A DNA stretch of 64,000 nt from Pseudomonadota bacterium (GTDB lineage Bacteria; Pseudomonadota; Gammaproteobacteria; Burkholderiales; JABEVD01), in the NCBI GenBank assembly GCA_021802545.1, contig JAJZRS010000009.1, positions 33,523 through 97,522 on the forward strand. The letters are read 5' to 3'. Below, one piece after another: positions 8,312-18,673 of the stretch. Position numbers and translations under genes: made by a program. The notes under the pieces were generated by a model. It did not search any database and was not told where the DNA came from. It worked only from the letters and a program-made list of their open reading frames with translations. Within the stretch, counting starts at the first letter, position 1. Every line of letters starts with the position of its first letter.

Positions 8312-11300
8312 TTACACGGAATCCCGTACGCTTTCAAATCGACCGTAGCGCAGCGCAAGGCTGGGAAGCAGGAGCAGATTCAATGCCGTGGAGGTAAAAA
8401 GACCTCCCAGAATGACAATCGCCATGGGGCCTTCGATCTCCCGTCCGGGCGCATTCGATCCCAAAGCAAGCGGCAGCAGGCCCAGTGCGGTGACCAGCGC
8501 CGTCATCAGTATCGGCGCAAGTCTTTCCTGCGCGCCCTGCAGCGCTGTTTCGGGTTCCCAGTTCAACCCGGCTTCAGCCACGAGATGTTCGTAATGAGAG
8601 AGCATCATGATTGAATTGCGCAGGGTGATGCCGAACAAGGTGATGAAACCGACAAGGGATCCGACCGAAAGCCCAGTGTCAGACAAGAGAACTGCCAGCA
8701 CACCGCCGATGAGCGCAAAAGGCAGATTGATAAAGATCAGGATCAGGTTGCGGGGATTTCGCAATACCATCGAAAGCAGTAAAACGATGGCAATGCCGGC
8801 AATGGCGGAATGCATCAAAAGGTCATTCATCGTGCGGGCCTGCGCCTCGGCAGTTCCCCCGAATTCGACATAGCTTCCAACGGGCAAGCTAACTTTGGAG
8901 GCAATTTGCTTCTTTGCCTCGGCAACGAAAGATCCGACATCTCGGCCAGAGACATTGCAGGTAACAGTCTGGACGCGTCTTGCGCCATCATGCAGGATGA
9001 CGTAGCGCCCTGGTTTTTCCTGAATGTCCGCCAATTGATTCAGCCGGATATAAGTTCCCGTCGCATTGCGAAGCGGTAGGTTGCCGACATCGAGGATGCT
9101 TCGCCGACTCATTGGATCGAGGATGACGTTGACATCGAACACCCGATTGCCGTCGTAAACCTGCCCGACGATATCGCCCTGAAAGGCGGTTCGAACCGCA
9201 TCGAGCACTTGCACGGCGTCAAAGCCCCACTTGGTCAAGGCGTCTTCGCGCAACTTCACCAGAAGTTGCGGCATCCCGGGCGGGGATTGCACCTGTACTT
9301 CGGCAGCTCCTGAAATATGGCTCAATATCTTGGCAATTTGCTGCGCTTTTTCGTCCAGGTTATCGAGATTCTTGCCATACACATTGACCACGACCGAGGC
9401 GGTGTACCCCGAAAGCGTTTCCTCGATGCGCTCGACCAGAAACGTTTTCACCGATGTCGAGATGCCTGGAAACAATGCCATCGCTTTCCGGATGTCGGAT
9501 TGTGCGTGACTGGCAGCGTTTTCATCGAGAGGCTTGAGTTCCACATCGATTTCACTGTACTGCGTGCCGTAGGTATCATCCGCCTTTTCCGCTCTGCCGG
9601 CCCTCTGGGCGACTGTGTTGACGATTGGAAGCTCGAGTAGCGCCTTCATCATGTTATGCCCGATGCGCATGGACTCGGCGAGCGATGTGCCGGGCACAGC
9701 GGCCATGTGGACGATGAAATGCCCTTCCTTGAGTTCAGGGAGAAACTCCCCTTCCATGAATGGAAGTGTTGCAATACCCCCAAGCGTGGCAATTACGGTG
9801 AATAGGACAATGCTGCGGAAATGCCTTTCAACGTGCAATAGGAGCGATCGATATCTTGATTTGAGCCAGCGGACAATCGGCGGCTCATGTTCCGGCAGCG
9901 GATGGTTTCCGAGCAGCAGCATGCAAAGGGCCGGCGTAACGGTCACTGCCACGGCAAGCGACGCCAGCGTAGCCAGAATATAGGCCAGGCTCAATGGCGA
10001 AAACAATCTCCCTGCAACCCCCGACATCGACAACACCGGCGTGAAGACCAGCGCAATCGCCAGGGTGGCATAGACCACGGCGCTCCGAACCTCCAGAGTG
10101 GCATTGAGAATGACGTCAAAAGGGGGCTGAGGGACTTCCAGATGGTGATTTTCGCGCAGCCTGCGATAAATGTTTTCCACCACAATCACCGCATCATCCA
10201 CGAGCAATCCGATGGCGATGGCAAGTCCGCCCAGTGTCATGGTGTTGAAACTCAGCCCCCGGTATTCCATCACCATGGATGCAGTCAGAAGCGAAAGGGG
10301 GATCGCGGTCAGGGAAATTGCTGCGGCACGAAGATTGAGCAGGAACAGGGTCAGCACCATGATCACCAGAACGGCTCCGATGATCAATGAATGACTCATG
10401 TTGCGGGTTGCGATCAGGATGAAGTTGGCAGGCCGGAACACCGTGTGCAGGACGATGCCCTGATTCGAAAGTCCCGGCGCAAGAACTTTCAGTTCCTGTT
10501 CGATATGCTCGGTGACCTTCTGCGTGTTGGTGCCGTACTGTTCCGATATCACCAGTTGCACGGCAGGTTCGTTCATGATCGATGCGGCGCCGATGGCCGT
10601 GGCGGGGGCATCGACGATTCTGGCAATATCGCCTAGGACGATGTTCTGACCGTCACGGTGAGCGATGACCGTAGCAGCGATCTCGCCTGGTTCGAGCGAC
10701 TGTCCTTCGCTTTGCAATACGATCCGCTGGTTGGCATTGTCGATCACCCCGGCGCCCCTGATTCCGGTCGCGGCTCGCGCTGAAGCGAGCACTTCGTCGA
10801 TGCTCAGGTCGTATTTGACCAGTTTCTCAGGGCGGACCTGAATCTGGATCTCTTTTTCCTCTCCGCCGAATACGGCCACATTCGATACGCCTGAAACGGC
10901 GAGCAGATCCGGTTTCAGGGTCCAGTCGGCAATCGTGCGCAGTTCCATGAGCGAATGCCTGCTTGACGTCAATCCTATGGTCAGCGCGACACTCGTGGAG
11001 GAGCTCATCGGGGACATGGCGGGGGCGCGCACGCCTTGAGGCAATCTGGCAGTGGTCAGGCGTTCCGCGATGACCTGGCGGTCATGGTAGATGTCGCTGC
11101 CGGGTTGAAAAACCACGGTGATGACCGAGAGTCCCTGAATCGAGCTCGAGCGCAATGCCTGAATTCCGGGTGCGCCGTTGATCACATTTTCAATGGGCTG
11201 CGTGACCAGAATCTCCACCTGCTCGGCGGATAATCCCATGGCTTCCGTCTGGATGACCGTCTGCGGCGGGGCGAATTCAGGAAATACATCGAATTTGGCA

Positions 11301-11413
11301 TCCGGCAACGTGTAAAGGCCATACAGGAAGAGAAGGCAGGCCAGCGCAATGACCACGCCGCGATAGCGCAAGGAAAAGCGTACTATTGCGGCCAGAATTC
11401 CGGAAGTATGCAT
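8312..11413 (-). CDS. HME-RND heavy-metal efflux pump, inner-membrane subunit
   Basis: A 1033-residue RND transporter, full length for the CzcA/CusA family, with the usual 12 spans in two blocks and two large periplasmic loops. The first span is near residues 14-32 (VVIALACLLFLYGLYTL). The TM4 proton-relay region near residue 404 reads GLLVDDAVIVVEN. This differs from the DGA of CzcA and the DAA of CusA and resembles the DDA of drug pumps such as AcrB, so the metal is hard to predict. It shares TG-ATG with the upstream adaptor gene, forming a TolC-MFP-RND operon next to cusRS-like genes. It should export a metal cation from periplasm or cytoplasm through the TolC partner using the proton gradient. 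Confidence 0.92.
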   Translation of the reverse strand: MHTSGILAAIVRFSLRYRGVVIALACLLFLYGLYTLPDAKFDVFPEFAPPQTVIQTEAMGLSAEQVEILVTQPIENVINGAPGIQALRSSSIQGLSVITVVFQPGSDIYHDRQVIAERLTTARLPQGVRAPAMSPMSSSTSVALTIGLTSSRHSLMELRTIADWTLKPDLLAVSGVSNVAVFGGEEKEIQIQVRPEKLVKYDLSIDEVLASARAATGIRGAGVIDNANQRIVLQSEGQSLEPGEIAATVIAHRDGQNIVLGDIARIVDAPATAIGAASIMNEPAVQLVISEQYGTNTQKVTEHIEQELKVLAPGLSNQGIVLHTVFRPANFILIATRNMSHSLIIGAVLVIMVLTLFLLNLRAAAISLTAIPLSLLTASMVMEYRGLSFNTMTLGGLAIAIGLLVDDAVIVVENIYRRLRENHHLEVPQPPFDVILNATLEVRSAVVYATLAIALVFTPVLSMSGVAGRLFSPLSLAYILATLASLAVAVTVTPALCMLLLGNHPLPEHEPPIVRWLKSRYRSLLLHVERHFRSIVLFTVIATLGGIATLPFMEGEFLPELKEGHFIVHMAAVPGTSLAESMRIGHNMMKALLELPIVNTVAQRAGRAEKADDTYGTQYSEIDVELKPLDENAASHAQSDIRKAMALFPGISTSVKTFLVERIEETLSGYTASVVVNVYGKNLDNLDEKAQQIAKILSHISGAAEVQVQSPPGMPQLLVKLREDALTKWGFDAVQVLDAVRTAFQGDIVGQVYDGNRVFDVNVILDPMSRRSILDVGNLPLRNATGTYIRLNQLADIQEKPGRYVILHDGARRVQTVTCNVSGRDVGSFVAEAKKQIASKVSLPVGSYVEFGGTAEAQARTMNDLLMHSAIAGIAIVLLLSMVLRNPRNLILIFINLPFALIGGVLAVLLSDTGLSVGSLVGFITLFGITLRNSIMMLSHYEHLVAEAGLNWEPETALQGAQERLAPILMTALVTALGLLPLALGSNAPGREIEGPMAIVILGGLFTSTALNLLLLPSLALRYGRFESVRDSV

Positions 11414-12393
11414 CAGTCCTGATCGCCTTCGTCGTCACCTGACTGGATCTGGGCATGAAACTCTTGGGAAAGCAGTTGCTGCGCCCCGGTAACCACCACC
11501 ATTTCGCCTGGTTCGAAGCCCTTGAATGCGAACCACCCCGCTGCCAAGGGTGCATCCATTGGCGCTGGCCGCCTCACGAAGCTCCCCGGTTTCTGCCGAA
11601 CGTAAACCCAGGCCGATCCCTGCTGCCAAACCACGGCGGAAGCGGGAATGACCACGCCTTCCCGGGATAGCCCTACAGGCAGGGAAGCGCTGACCGTCAT
11701 TCCGGGAAGCAAATTGGACGACGAGGCATGGAAGAAGAAACTCAGGCCCTGGAATTTGGCGTCCGTTTTCGGGGAAGGCGACACCAGGTTGGCTTTTATC
11801 CCGCTCTTCCCATCTGCCTGAATTTCGGCAGTGGCGGGCGCTTCAGGAATGGCAACCCCCGAAGATACCGTGATCTGAATCAATACTTCCTTCCCATCCG
11901 CCAACTCCTTGAAGAGCGCGGTATCATTCAACACTGTCCTGACGATGGCGTTTCCCCATTGCAGCCTGGCATCCTTTATGACCACATCGAGCGCTTCCCG
12001 GGCCGCATTCGAATTCGCTTGGTCGATCCGCCATGCGCCAGCGGCTGCCTGAAGCGCCTTGTCCGATACATTGCGCCCGTCATCATGTAATGATTTGATG
12101 CGCAGGTATTCCTGTCTGGAAATCTCCAGGGCAGCACGGGCCTTCTCCGATTGGGATCGGGACATGATGATCCGGTTTCTCAAATCGAGCAGGCTTTGCG
12201 TCGACAGCACCTTGCCGTAGGCCGGTACAGCTTGCCGATGAGCGGCCGGTTTGAGAGGCGCGGCCTGGATCCCGCTGCGTAGAAGAGCGGCCTGATCGAG
12301 CCTGACTGTTCCGCTCGACGCCGTGAATTCGCCTGCCAGACCAGGCGTCGTCATGGCAATCAGGAGGGTTGCGAGGATCGGATTGGCTTTCAT
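11413..12393 (-). CDS. RND efflux periplasmic adaptor (membrane fusion protein)
   Basis: 326 residues with a Sec-type signal (MKANPILATLLIAMTTPGLAG). The coiled-coil hairpin is visible near residues 75-145 (IIMSRSQSEKARAALEISRQ), followed by beta-barrel segments (GMTVSASLPVGLSREGVVIPASAVV) typical of CzcB/CusB-like adaptors. It is somewhat short and lacks an N-terminal His- or Met-rich metal-binding extension. It overlaps the outer-membrane gene by 4 bp (ATGA) and the RND gene by one base, so the three are translationally coupled. Confidence 0.88.
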   Translation of the reverse strand: MKANPILATLLIAMTTPGLAGEFTASSGTVRLDQAALLRSGIQAAPLKPAAHRQAVPAYGKVLSTQSLLDLRNRIIMSRSQSEKARAALEISRQEYLRIKSLHDDGRNVSDKALQAAAGAWRIDQANSNAAREALDVVIKDARLQWGNAIVRTVLNDTALFKELADGKEVLIQITVSSGVAIPEAPATAEIQADGKSGIKANLVSPSPKTDAKFQGLSFFFHASSSNLLPGMTVSASLPVGLSREGVVIPASAVVWQQGSAWVYVRQKPGSFVRRPAPMDAPLAAGWFAFKGFEPGEMVVVTGAQQLLSQEFHAQIQSGDDEGDQD

Positions 12394-13784
12394 TGTTCTT
12401 CCTGGCGGGGATCTGTCGTCTGAATAACCGGAATGGGCGCTGCCGGAAATAGCGGGCGCTGAACGGCATCTTCCAGCTTGCCCAGGGATTGCATCTCGCC
12501 GACGATCGCTCCGAGATGGGCGAGTTCCGCGGACAGGAGAGTATTGTCGGATTCCGCAGCCGCAAGCCGGTCGATTTCCCCTGTGTTGAACCGGCTTTGC
12601 ATGGCAGCGTGATCGATTTCCTGATCGCGAAGCAACTTGTCGACGACAGCCATCTTTCTGTCGCTAGCCCGGTAAGCCGCCAGGGCAGAATCAATTTCGC
12701 CGATAGCGCGCGCCTCCAGCGCCGTAAAGGCAGCTGCCGCCTGACGGCGACGCTCCTCCGCTTCGGCTATGGGCCCCTCGTTCTGATTGAGGACGGGAAG
12801 AGGGAGCGCCAATCCGAGCATCCATCCCTGGCCCCAGTCATATCCTGTGCCCAGCTTGATATCCGGATACTGTTTTGCGATCTCGAGCTGCAGCGCGTTC
12901 TGACTTGCCGCATATCCGGCCAGCGCGGAAAGGATATCCGCACGGTTCAGGAGCGCCGTCCTGCGTATCGCTTGCGCGGCAAGCATGTCCGGTTTCGGGA
13001 TTCTTGAAATGCCTTCCAGATCAATCGTGACTCCGGAGAGATTGGTTATGCCAATGGCGGAGGCCAGTTCGGTTCTTGCCTGGTTTTCCCTGCCCTGCAC
13101 ATCACTCAGGGCAACCAGGGCGTTCTGCAACGCAATTTGTGTCCGGGTGACTTCAGGCAGCGAGATTTCGCCGGACTGGAATCTGCTTTGCAGCAATCGA
13201 ACCATTGCCCGCTGCGACAAGACCTGCTTCTGCAGGATATCCTCTTCGGTTTCTGCTGCATACAGGTTGACCATGCTGGACCTGACGCGGCTGTAGACCT
13301 TCCAGGTGCTGGAGGCGAGATCGAAGCGCGCGGAATCGGAAAGATGCTTTGCCTCCATCATGCGATATCCGCGCTTGCCCGCGGTCTCGATCGGAATGCC
13401 CAGCTTCCAGAAGAGGCCCCAGGGCTCCACCCCCCTGGGTTCCACGGTATTTTGCTGGGCGGAGAAACCCAGGCTGGGATTGGGGCGCATCCCTGCCGTA
13501 ATGACCTGTGCTTTTGCAATACCCAATTTTGCGCGCGCCACGTCCAGTTCAGGCTGATAATAAAAGGCGGCCAGCGTCAGGTAATTCAGATCCCAGGTTT
13601 TGATGGGCCATGGGGTCTCTCCCATGTTCTTCGTGATGAAATCCCTGAGCCCGGGACTATCCAGCGTGCGGGCCTCAAGCGAGGCTACCGTTTTCGAAGC
13701 CGTGATGGGCTTCGTCTGAAAGCCGGCGCAGCCAGCCAATAAGCTTCCAAAAAGACATGCAGTGGATATTTTCGTGAATTTCAT
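12390..13784 (-). CDS. TolC-family outer-membrane lipoprotein
   Basis: 464 residues. The N-terminus MKFTKISTACLFGSLLAGC ends in a lipobox (LLAGC), so it is a lipid-anchored efflux channel. Two alpha-helical coiled repeats of the OEP type follow (for example LDVARAKLGIAKAQVITAGMRPNPSLG near 80-105, and LDLEGISRIPKP in the middle). It is the outer-membrane exit duct for the adjoining adaptor and RND pump and is first in the operon. Confidence 0.9.
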   Translation of the reverse strand: MKFTKISTACLFGSLLAGCAGFQTKPITASKTVASLEARTLDSPGLRDFITKNMGETPWPIKTWDLNYLTLAAFYYQPELDVARAKLGIAKAQVITAGMRPNPSLGFSAQQNTVEPRGVEPWGLFWKLGIPIETAGKRGYRMMEAKHLSDSARFDLASSTWKVYSRVRSSMVNLYAAETEEDILQKQVLSQRAMVRLLQSRFQSGEISLPEVTRTQIALQNALVALSDVQGRENQARTELASAIGITNLSGVTIDLEGISRIPKPDMLAAQAIRRTALLNRADILSALAGYAASQNALQLEIAKQYPDIKLGTGYDWGQGWMLGLALPLPVLNQNEGPIAEAEERRRQAAAAFTALEARAIGEIDSALAAYRASDRKMAVVDKLLRDQEIDHAAMQSRFNTGEIDRLAAAESDNTLLSAELAHLGAIVGEMQSLGKLEDAVQRPLFPAAPIPVIQTTDPRQEEQ

Positions 13785-13842
13785 GCGGGTATTATAGGGA
13801 TATGATCCGAACGGGAGGCTGACTGGAAAATGACAAGATCCG

Positions 13843-15297
13843 TCATCCTCGACATCTCAAAGGGGGAGGAAAGCGAAGCGTGACGGTGGTGCCTTGTCCA
13901 GGCATGCTTTGGATTTCAATGGTGCCGCTGTGCATGGTCATGATGGATTTTGCGATGGCGAGACCGAGGCCGCTACCATCCGCGTGATCTGAACGGGAAC
14001 TGTCGACTCGATAGAAGCGGTTGAACAATTTCGATAGATGTTCAGGTGCTATGCCGATCCCTGTATCTTCGACGTTGATTTCGACCCACTGCCCGTTGAT
14101 TTCCTTGACGGAGAGGACAACGCTTCCCCCTTTGCGAGTGTGATGCAACGCATTGGAAACGAGGTTGCCGATTGCACGCCTGAATAGGGAAGGGTCAGCA
14201 TCCAGCATCGAATGCCCCTGGCAACTCAGCGACACATTTCTTTCTTCCGCCATGGCCTCATAAAAGGCGCGAACGGCTTCCAGCTCCTTGTCAGCATCAA
14301 GCTGTTTGCGCTCGATGTGCGGCACAGGCTGTTCGGCTCGCGCAAGAAAAAGCAGGCTGTCGATCATGCGTGAAAGCCGATCGTACTCTTCAAGGCCGGA
14401 TTCGAGCACATCCCGATACTCTTCAGCCGATCTGGGCCGGGAAAGCGCCACCTGCATTTCCCCCATCAGGTTATTGATGGGGGTTCTGAGCTCATGGGCC
14501 AAGTCAGCGGAGAATTGGGAGAGACGCTGGAAGGATTCCTCGAGCCGATCCAGCATGTCGTCAAATGCAGCGGCCAGATCCGCCAGTTCTACAGGCCAGC
14601 GTTCAGCGCGAATTCGTTCATGCAGTTGCGCTGAGGTGATGGCCTGAGCTTGTTCCGTAATTTTGTTCAAAGGGGACAAGCCCCTTTTCACCATAAATAT
14701 GCTCAAGATCGCCGAGAGAAGGACGCCAAAAATCAATACGAGAGTAAGCTTATGGCGATAATCCACAGTGAGCCCACCTTCCTGTGAAAGGTCCAGCGCC
14801 ACCTGGATGATGCGCATTTCCTTCGTTCCGGTTTGAGCAAGAGCCGCCATGAGAAGAAAGGGTTTACCCTGCGGAGATGTCCAGCTTAGCGCCTTGTCAG
14901 GCAATACAGTCAAGTCGGCTGATTCAGGAAATGGAGAAGCGGAAAGGACTTTTCCCATCCCGGGCGTCGCGATGAGGGTTTTTCCCTTCAGGTCCAACAC
15001 GCGGGCATAATACCTGGCCAGCGTGAAAGTCCTGCCTTCCCATTGCACTTCTTCGTTCAAGGCTTCAGGATCGACTTCCGGAGCCTGAAGGATGGACCTC
15101 AATACATGGATCTTGTCGGTCAGGAACTGGTTGTTTTCGCGTTCCAGGTTATTGAGAAGCACCCAATAAAGGAATCCAGTGCCGAGAAGTAGGAGGCTAA
15201 AGGTTGAAAGGGTGTAAAGGGCTGTCAACCTGCCGGTGATCGACCAAGGTTTTCCAAATTTCAGGAAATCAGCGTGTTTCGAGGACATAGCCGACAC
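13843..15297 (-). CDS. heavy-metal sensor histidine kinase, CusS/CopS type
   Basis: 484 residues. TM1 is near residues 26-48 and TM2 near 185-205, with a periplasmic sensor domain of about 135 residues between. A HAMP segment follows, then the H box [12 protein letters not shown] near residue 269, the N box [10 protein letters not shown], and G boxes DTGIGI and GSGLGLAIA. The architecture and the 'heavy metal sensor kinase' order match CusS. It overlaps the response-regulator gene by 29 bp and sits directly upstream of the TolC-MFP-RND operon, which it probably controls. An alternative start lies 9 bp downstream (ATG 15288). Confidence 0.92.
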   Translation of the reverse strand: MSAMSSKHADFLKFGKPWSITGRLTALYTLSTFSLLLLGTGFLYWVLLNNLERENNQFLTDKIHVLRSILQAPEVDPEALNEEVQWEGRTFTLARYYARVLDLKGKTLIATPGMGKVLSASPFPESADLTVLPDKALSWTSPQGKPFLLMAALAQTGTKEMRIIQVALDLSQEGGLTVDYRHKLTLVLIFGVLLSAILSIFMVKRGLSPLNKITEQAQAITSAQLHERIRAERWPVELADLAAAFDDMLDRLEESFQRLSQFSADLAHELRTPINNLMGEMQVALSRPRSAEEYRDVLESGLEEYDRLSRMIDSLLFLARAEQPVPHIERKQLDADKELEAVRAFYEAMAEERNVSLSCQGHSMLDADPSLFRRAIGNLVSNALHHTRKGGSVVLSVKEINGQWVEINVEDTGIGIAPEHLSKLFNRFYRVDSSRSDHADGSGLGLAIAKSIMTMHSGTIEIQSMPGQGTTVTLRFPPPLRCRG

Positions 15298-15943
15298 CGC
15301 GGACGGTATGGATCAGTTCTTTTTTGAATGGCGCGTCCACTTTGGCCCTGAGGCGACGGATGGCAACGTCAATGACGTTGGTGTCGCTGTCGAAGTCCAT
15401 GCCCCAGATTTGCTCAGAAATTAGTGTGCGCGACAACACTTCGCCAGCTCTTTGCGCAAACAATGCCAGCAGCGAAAATTCCTTCTGGGTCAGGTCGAGG
15501 CGAACTCCACCACGGATGGCACAATGACGCAACAGATCCACTTCGAGATCTGCAATGCGTAAAGTGTCTGACTGTAGAGCTGGCTTTCGCCGTAGCAATG
15601 TGCGTACCCGGGCAAGCAACTCGGAGAACGCAAAAGGTTTAACGAGATAGTCGTCCGCGCCCAATTCCAAACCCCTTACCCGATCCTGTACTGAATCCCG
15701 GGCTGTAAGGAAGAGTACCGGTATCTGCCAACCTCCGCCTCGTAGTGCGCCGATAATTGACCATCCGTCACGTTTCGGGAGCATGACATCCAGAATGATC
15801 AGATCGATATCCTCCTCGGATGTCGCAAGATGAAGCCCATCCTCGCCATTATCGGCAATATCGACTGTGAATCCGTTTTCTTCCAGGCCCTTTTTGAGAA
15901 AATCGGCTGTTTTTTTCTCGTCTTCAATGATCAAGATGCGCAT
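15269..15943 (-). CDS. OmpR-type response regulator, CusR/CopR type
   Basis: 224 residues. The receiver domain shows the acidic pair (IEDEKK), phospho-acceptor Asp in [13 protein letters not shown] (about residue 51), Thr in FLTARDS and Lys in [10 protein letters not shown]-terminal winged helix ends in [12 protein letters not shown]. It pairs with the overlapping kinase and should activate metal-efflux genes when phosphorylated. I could not find a clear CopR/CusR box near the RND operon. Confidence 0.93.
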   Translation of the reverse strand: MRILIIEDEKKTADFLKKGLEENGFTVDIADNGEDGLHLATSEEDIDLIILDVMLPKRDGWSIIGALRGGGWQIPVLFLTARDSVQDRVRGLELGADDYLVKPFAFSELLARVRTLLRRKPALQSDTLRIADLEVDLLRHCAIRGGVRLDLTQKEFSLLALFAQRAGEVLSRTLISEQIWGMDFDSDTNVIDVAIRRLRAKVDAPFKKELIHTVRGVGYVLETR

Positions 15944-16058
15944 TTTTTTGCAGAAACTTCGGCGGCTTCAGGTTGCAGGGCTCATTTTCCAGATCGGAAG
16001 ACTATCACGCAACCTGCTCAAAAATGACTACATGATTGCTTCGGCTTTTGAGGTCAAC

Positions 16059-16427
16059 TTATTTTGCCGTGTCTCCACTTCCAGGAGGTGGACGATTGCA
16101 GCATGCTCCTCCGGAAGATCGTGCATTGGACTTCGTATTTTCATCGAGAAAGGCGTACCAGGAAGATTTCAGACGCCAACTGAATCCATGGTCGATGAAG
16201 ATGCCCGCTTCTTCCAGCCAAGTTTCGATATCCCCGATTCCGACGCATGAGGCGTCATAGAAAATATGGAGCCGATTGGGCGAATCCGCGCGTGCACCGA
16301 CAATCAGATTCCTTTCCATGAGATTCCTGATCGCCTCCTGTAGGGTTTCTTCCTCGAACGGCTTCACAGGAATATTGCGGCTGACCACGAATAGACTATC
16401 ACTTGTTCCTCCGGCAATGTCGCTCAT
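16059..16427 (-). CDS. small protein of the metal module, possible ferredoxin-like/HMA-like fold
   Basis: 122 residues starting MSDIAGGTSDSLFVVSRNIP. The ATG at 16427 is preceded by GAGGAG; the longer frame runs antisense through the SHOCT gene and is not real. The pattern of strands and helices (LFVVSRN, EEETLQEAIRNLMERNL, RLHIFYDASCVGIGDIETWLEEAGI) suggests a beta-alpha-beta fold like HMA domains but lacks a CxxC. The tail contains a CC pair (GGACCNRPPPG). It is the last gene of the long minus-strand metal operon. Function unknown. Confidence 0.65.
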   Translation of the reverse strand: MSDIAGGTSDSLFVVSRNIPVKPFEEETLQEAIRNLMERNLIVGARADSPNRLHIFYDASCVGIGDIETWLEEAGIFIDHGFSWRLKSSWYAFLDENTKSNARSSGGACCNRPPPGSGDTAK

Positions 16428-16438
16428 TGGTATTCTCC

Positions 16439-16672
16439 TCAATTTTCCAAGTCCCGCTTTTTCTGTTCGAATTCCTCGCGTTCGATCTCTCCGCGCGCAT
16501 AGCGCTCCTTCAGCAGGTCGAGCGCGGTTTTTTCCCGCTCGCGTCCGGAACAGGTACCGGAACAGTTCCTGACCAAAAGCGCGAAGGCGGCGATCAACAC
16601 CCCCCAGAAAAGCAGCATGCCCAACCCCATTCCGCCCCATCCCCAGCCGTAACCATCCATATGACCCCACAT
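16439..16672 (-). CDS. SHOCT-domain small membrane protein
   Basis: 77 residues. A Trp/Gly/Met-rich N-terminus (MWGHMDGYGWGWGGMG) leads into one membrane span (LGMLLFWGVLIAAFALLV), then a C-terminal SHOCT motif (ALDLLKERYARGEIEREEFEQKKRDL). Such proteins are common next to metal pumps. Role unknown, perhaps oligomerisation or quality control. Ends 12 bp before the start of the next gene. Confidence 0.8.
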   Translation of the reverse strand: MWGHMDGYGWGWGGMGLGMLLFWGVLIAAFALLVRNCSGTCSGREREKTALDLLKERYARGEIEREEFEQKKRDLEN

Positions 16673-16768
16673 TTTCGCTCCTTTCCCGGTCGCGCCGCTG
16701 CGATGAGAGTCTCAGCACATTATAGACAGATGAACAAATCCTGGCGGATGAAAGCAGGTCGTCCGCGA

Positions 16769-18673
16769 TCACGATGGTTTTTTTGCATCGTTCCGCCTGG
16801 CCACCCGCAGGCCGTTCATCACCGCCAGCAATTCGCTCGCCTCGTGCACCAGCACGGTGAAAGCGATGCTCAACATCCCGCTCAGCGCGAGCGGGATCAT
16901 GACAGACAGCACCGCCACGGAAAACACGATGTTCTGCATGCTCACCTGCCGCACCTTGCGCCCCAGCCGCAAGGCATCCCCCACCTTGGACAGGTCTTCG
17001 GCCATCAGCGCCACGTCGGCGGCTTCGATGGCGGCATCGCTGCCCGCCACACCCATCGCCATACCGCAGGTGGCGGCAGCCAGCGCCGGAGCGTCGTTGA
17101 TTCCGTCGCCCACCATCAAGACATGACCGTATTGCCGCTCCAGTTCACGCACGGCATCCACCTTTTCGTGCGGCTTGAGTCCCGCGCGCACCGCGTCGAT
17201 GCCCAGCTCTTTTGCCACGACTTCCGCAGCCCGCGCATTGTCGCCGGTGAGCATGGCCACCCGCACGCCCTGGGCATTCAATCCCGCCACCGCCTCGCGC
17301 GCGGTCTCCCGTATCCGGTCGCGCAAGGCGATCAAACCCGATAGTTCATCGCGCTTACCCACCAGCACCACGGTCTTTCCATGATTTTCCCAGTCATCCA
17401 GCGTTTCCCGAACCGATTCCAGATCCATACCCAGACTGGCAAACAGCATCGGGCTGCCGATATGCCAGACTTCCCCCAGCACCTCGCCCCGCGCGCCCGC
17501 GCCAGCCAGCGATTCGAAGGCTGTCACTGCCGCCGGCGTTACGCCTTTTTCCAATGCTTCCGCCACGATGGCGCATGCCAGAGGGTGTTCGGAATAGCGT
17601 TCCAACCCCGCGGCAATGCCGATCAGCTGCGGCACATCCCCCTTCAGGGGCATGACGTCCGTCACCATCGGCTTGCCGTGGGTGAGCGTCCCGGTCTTGT
17701 CGAAGGCCACCATCCTGATCATGCCCAGGTGTTCCAGGTGCGCGCCGCCCTTGATCAGGATGCCGCGGCGCCCGGCGGAACCGATGCCTGCAGCCATCGC
17801 CACCGGCATGGACATCACCAGCGCGCAAGGAGCGGCCGCCACCAGCAGTAGAACGGCGCGCCTGGCCCAGTCGTCCAATGGCAGATTGAATATCCACGGC
17901 ACGACCAGCAGCAGCACGGAAACCATCAGTACCGCAGGCGTGTAGCGTCGGCCGAAACGCTCGATCCATTGTTGCGCTTTCCCCTTGCGTTCCTGCGCTT
18001 CCTCCACCAGGTGGATGATCCTGGACAGGCTGTTGTCGGCAAAAGCTGCCGTTGCCTCCACCTCCAGCGCACCCTGGCGGTTGATGCTGGCGGCGAACAC
18101 GGCCATGCCCGGTCCCTTGTCCAGCGGCACCGATTCGCCGGTTACCGGCGATTCGTCCAGGCTGGAATTCCCGGCGCGGATGATGCCGTCGGTCGGCAAC
18201 GCCTCGCCGGGCCGCACCAGGAAACGGTCGCCCACCCTCAGGCTGATGGCAGGCACTGTCGCTTCCTGTCCGTCCCTGAGCAGGCGCGCCTCCCTTGGCG
18301 CCAGGTCGAGCAGCGCGCGGATGGCGGAACGGGTGCGGGCGTAGGTGTATTCCTCGGTGCCTTCCGCCGCGCTGTACAGGAACACCAGCGCCGCCGCCTC
18401 GCCCCACAGACCCAGCAGCGCCGAGCCGACAGCAGCCGTCAGCATCAGCATGTCGATGCCGACCGCTCGCTCATGCACCAGCTCCTCCAGCCCTTCGCGC
18501 ACCCAGTAATAGCCGCCCGCCAGCATGGCAAGGAGATAAAAGGCAATTTCGCCTTCATGCCCGAGCAGCCCGGAGTGTGCGGAAAGATACCCCGCCCCGG
18601 CCAGAATGCCACTCGTCATTGCATTGGCGAGCGGCGGGAAGCGCCACCATGGGCCCCTGTAATCCTCACTCAT
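16769..18673 (-). CDS. P1B-type heavy-metal ATPase with APC in place of CPC/SPC
   Basis: 634 residues from ATG 18673, which has a GGAGGAG ribosome binding site and overlaps the PII-like gene by 8 bp. It lacks any N-terminal HMA domain. TM6 carries AAAPCALVMSMP (near 281), the phosphorylation site DKTGTLTHGKP (near 324), then the HP motif SEHPLACAIV and GDGINDAPALAAA. The last spans contain VLVHEASELLAVMNGLRVA, close to the HEGG signature of P1B-4 pumps (Co/Zn/Fe type), so a divalent ion is likelier than copper. The APC motif is a variant of SPC. The position after the CzcA-like pump suggests joint control by the MerR-type regulator. Confidence 0.88.
   Translation of the reverse strand: MSEDYRGPWWRFPPLANAMTSGILAGAGYLSAHSGLLGHEGEIAFYLLAMLAGGYYWVREGLEELVHERAVGIDMLMLTAAVGSALLGLWGEAAALVFLYSAAEGTEEYTYARTRSAIRALLDLAPREARLLRDGQEATVPAISLRVGDRFLVRPGEALPTDGIIRAGNSSLDESPVTGESVPLDKGPGMAVFAASINRQGALEVEATAAFADNSLSRIIHLVEEAQERKGKAQQWIERFGRRYTPAVLMVSVLLLVVPWIFNLPLDDWARRAVLLLVAAAPCALVMSMPVAMAAGIGSAGRRGILIKGGAHLEHLGMIRMVAFDKTGTLTHGKPMVTDVMPLKGDVPQLIGIAAGLERYSEHPLACAIVAEALEKGVTPAAVTAFESLAGAGARGEVLGEVWHIGSPMLFASLGMDLESVRETLDDWENHGKTVVLVGKRDELSGLIALRDRIRETAREAVAGLNAQGVRVAMLTGDNARAAEVVAKELGIDAVRAGLKPHEKVDAVRELERQYGHVLMVGDGINDAPALAAATCGMAMGVAGSDAAIEAADVALMAEDLSKVGDALRLGRKVRQVSMQNIVFSVAVLSVMIPLALSGMLSIAFTVLVHEASELLAVMNGLRVARRNDAKKPS

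Noticed and set aside
8082..8348. 88-codon plus-strand frame
   Set aside because: It covers the 124-bp repeat and has no domain or ribosome binding site.
16403..17344. 313-codon plus-strand frame
   Set aside because: Antisense to the P-type ATPase and SHOCT genes, low-complexity His/Arg content.
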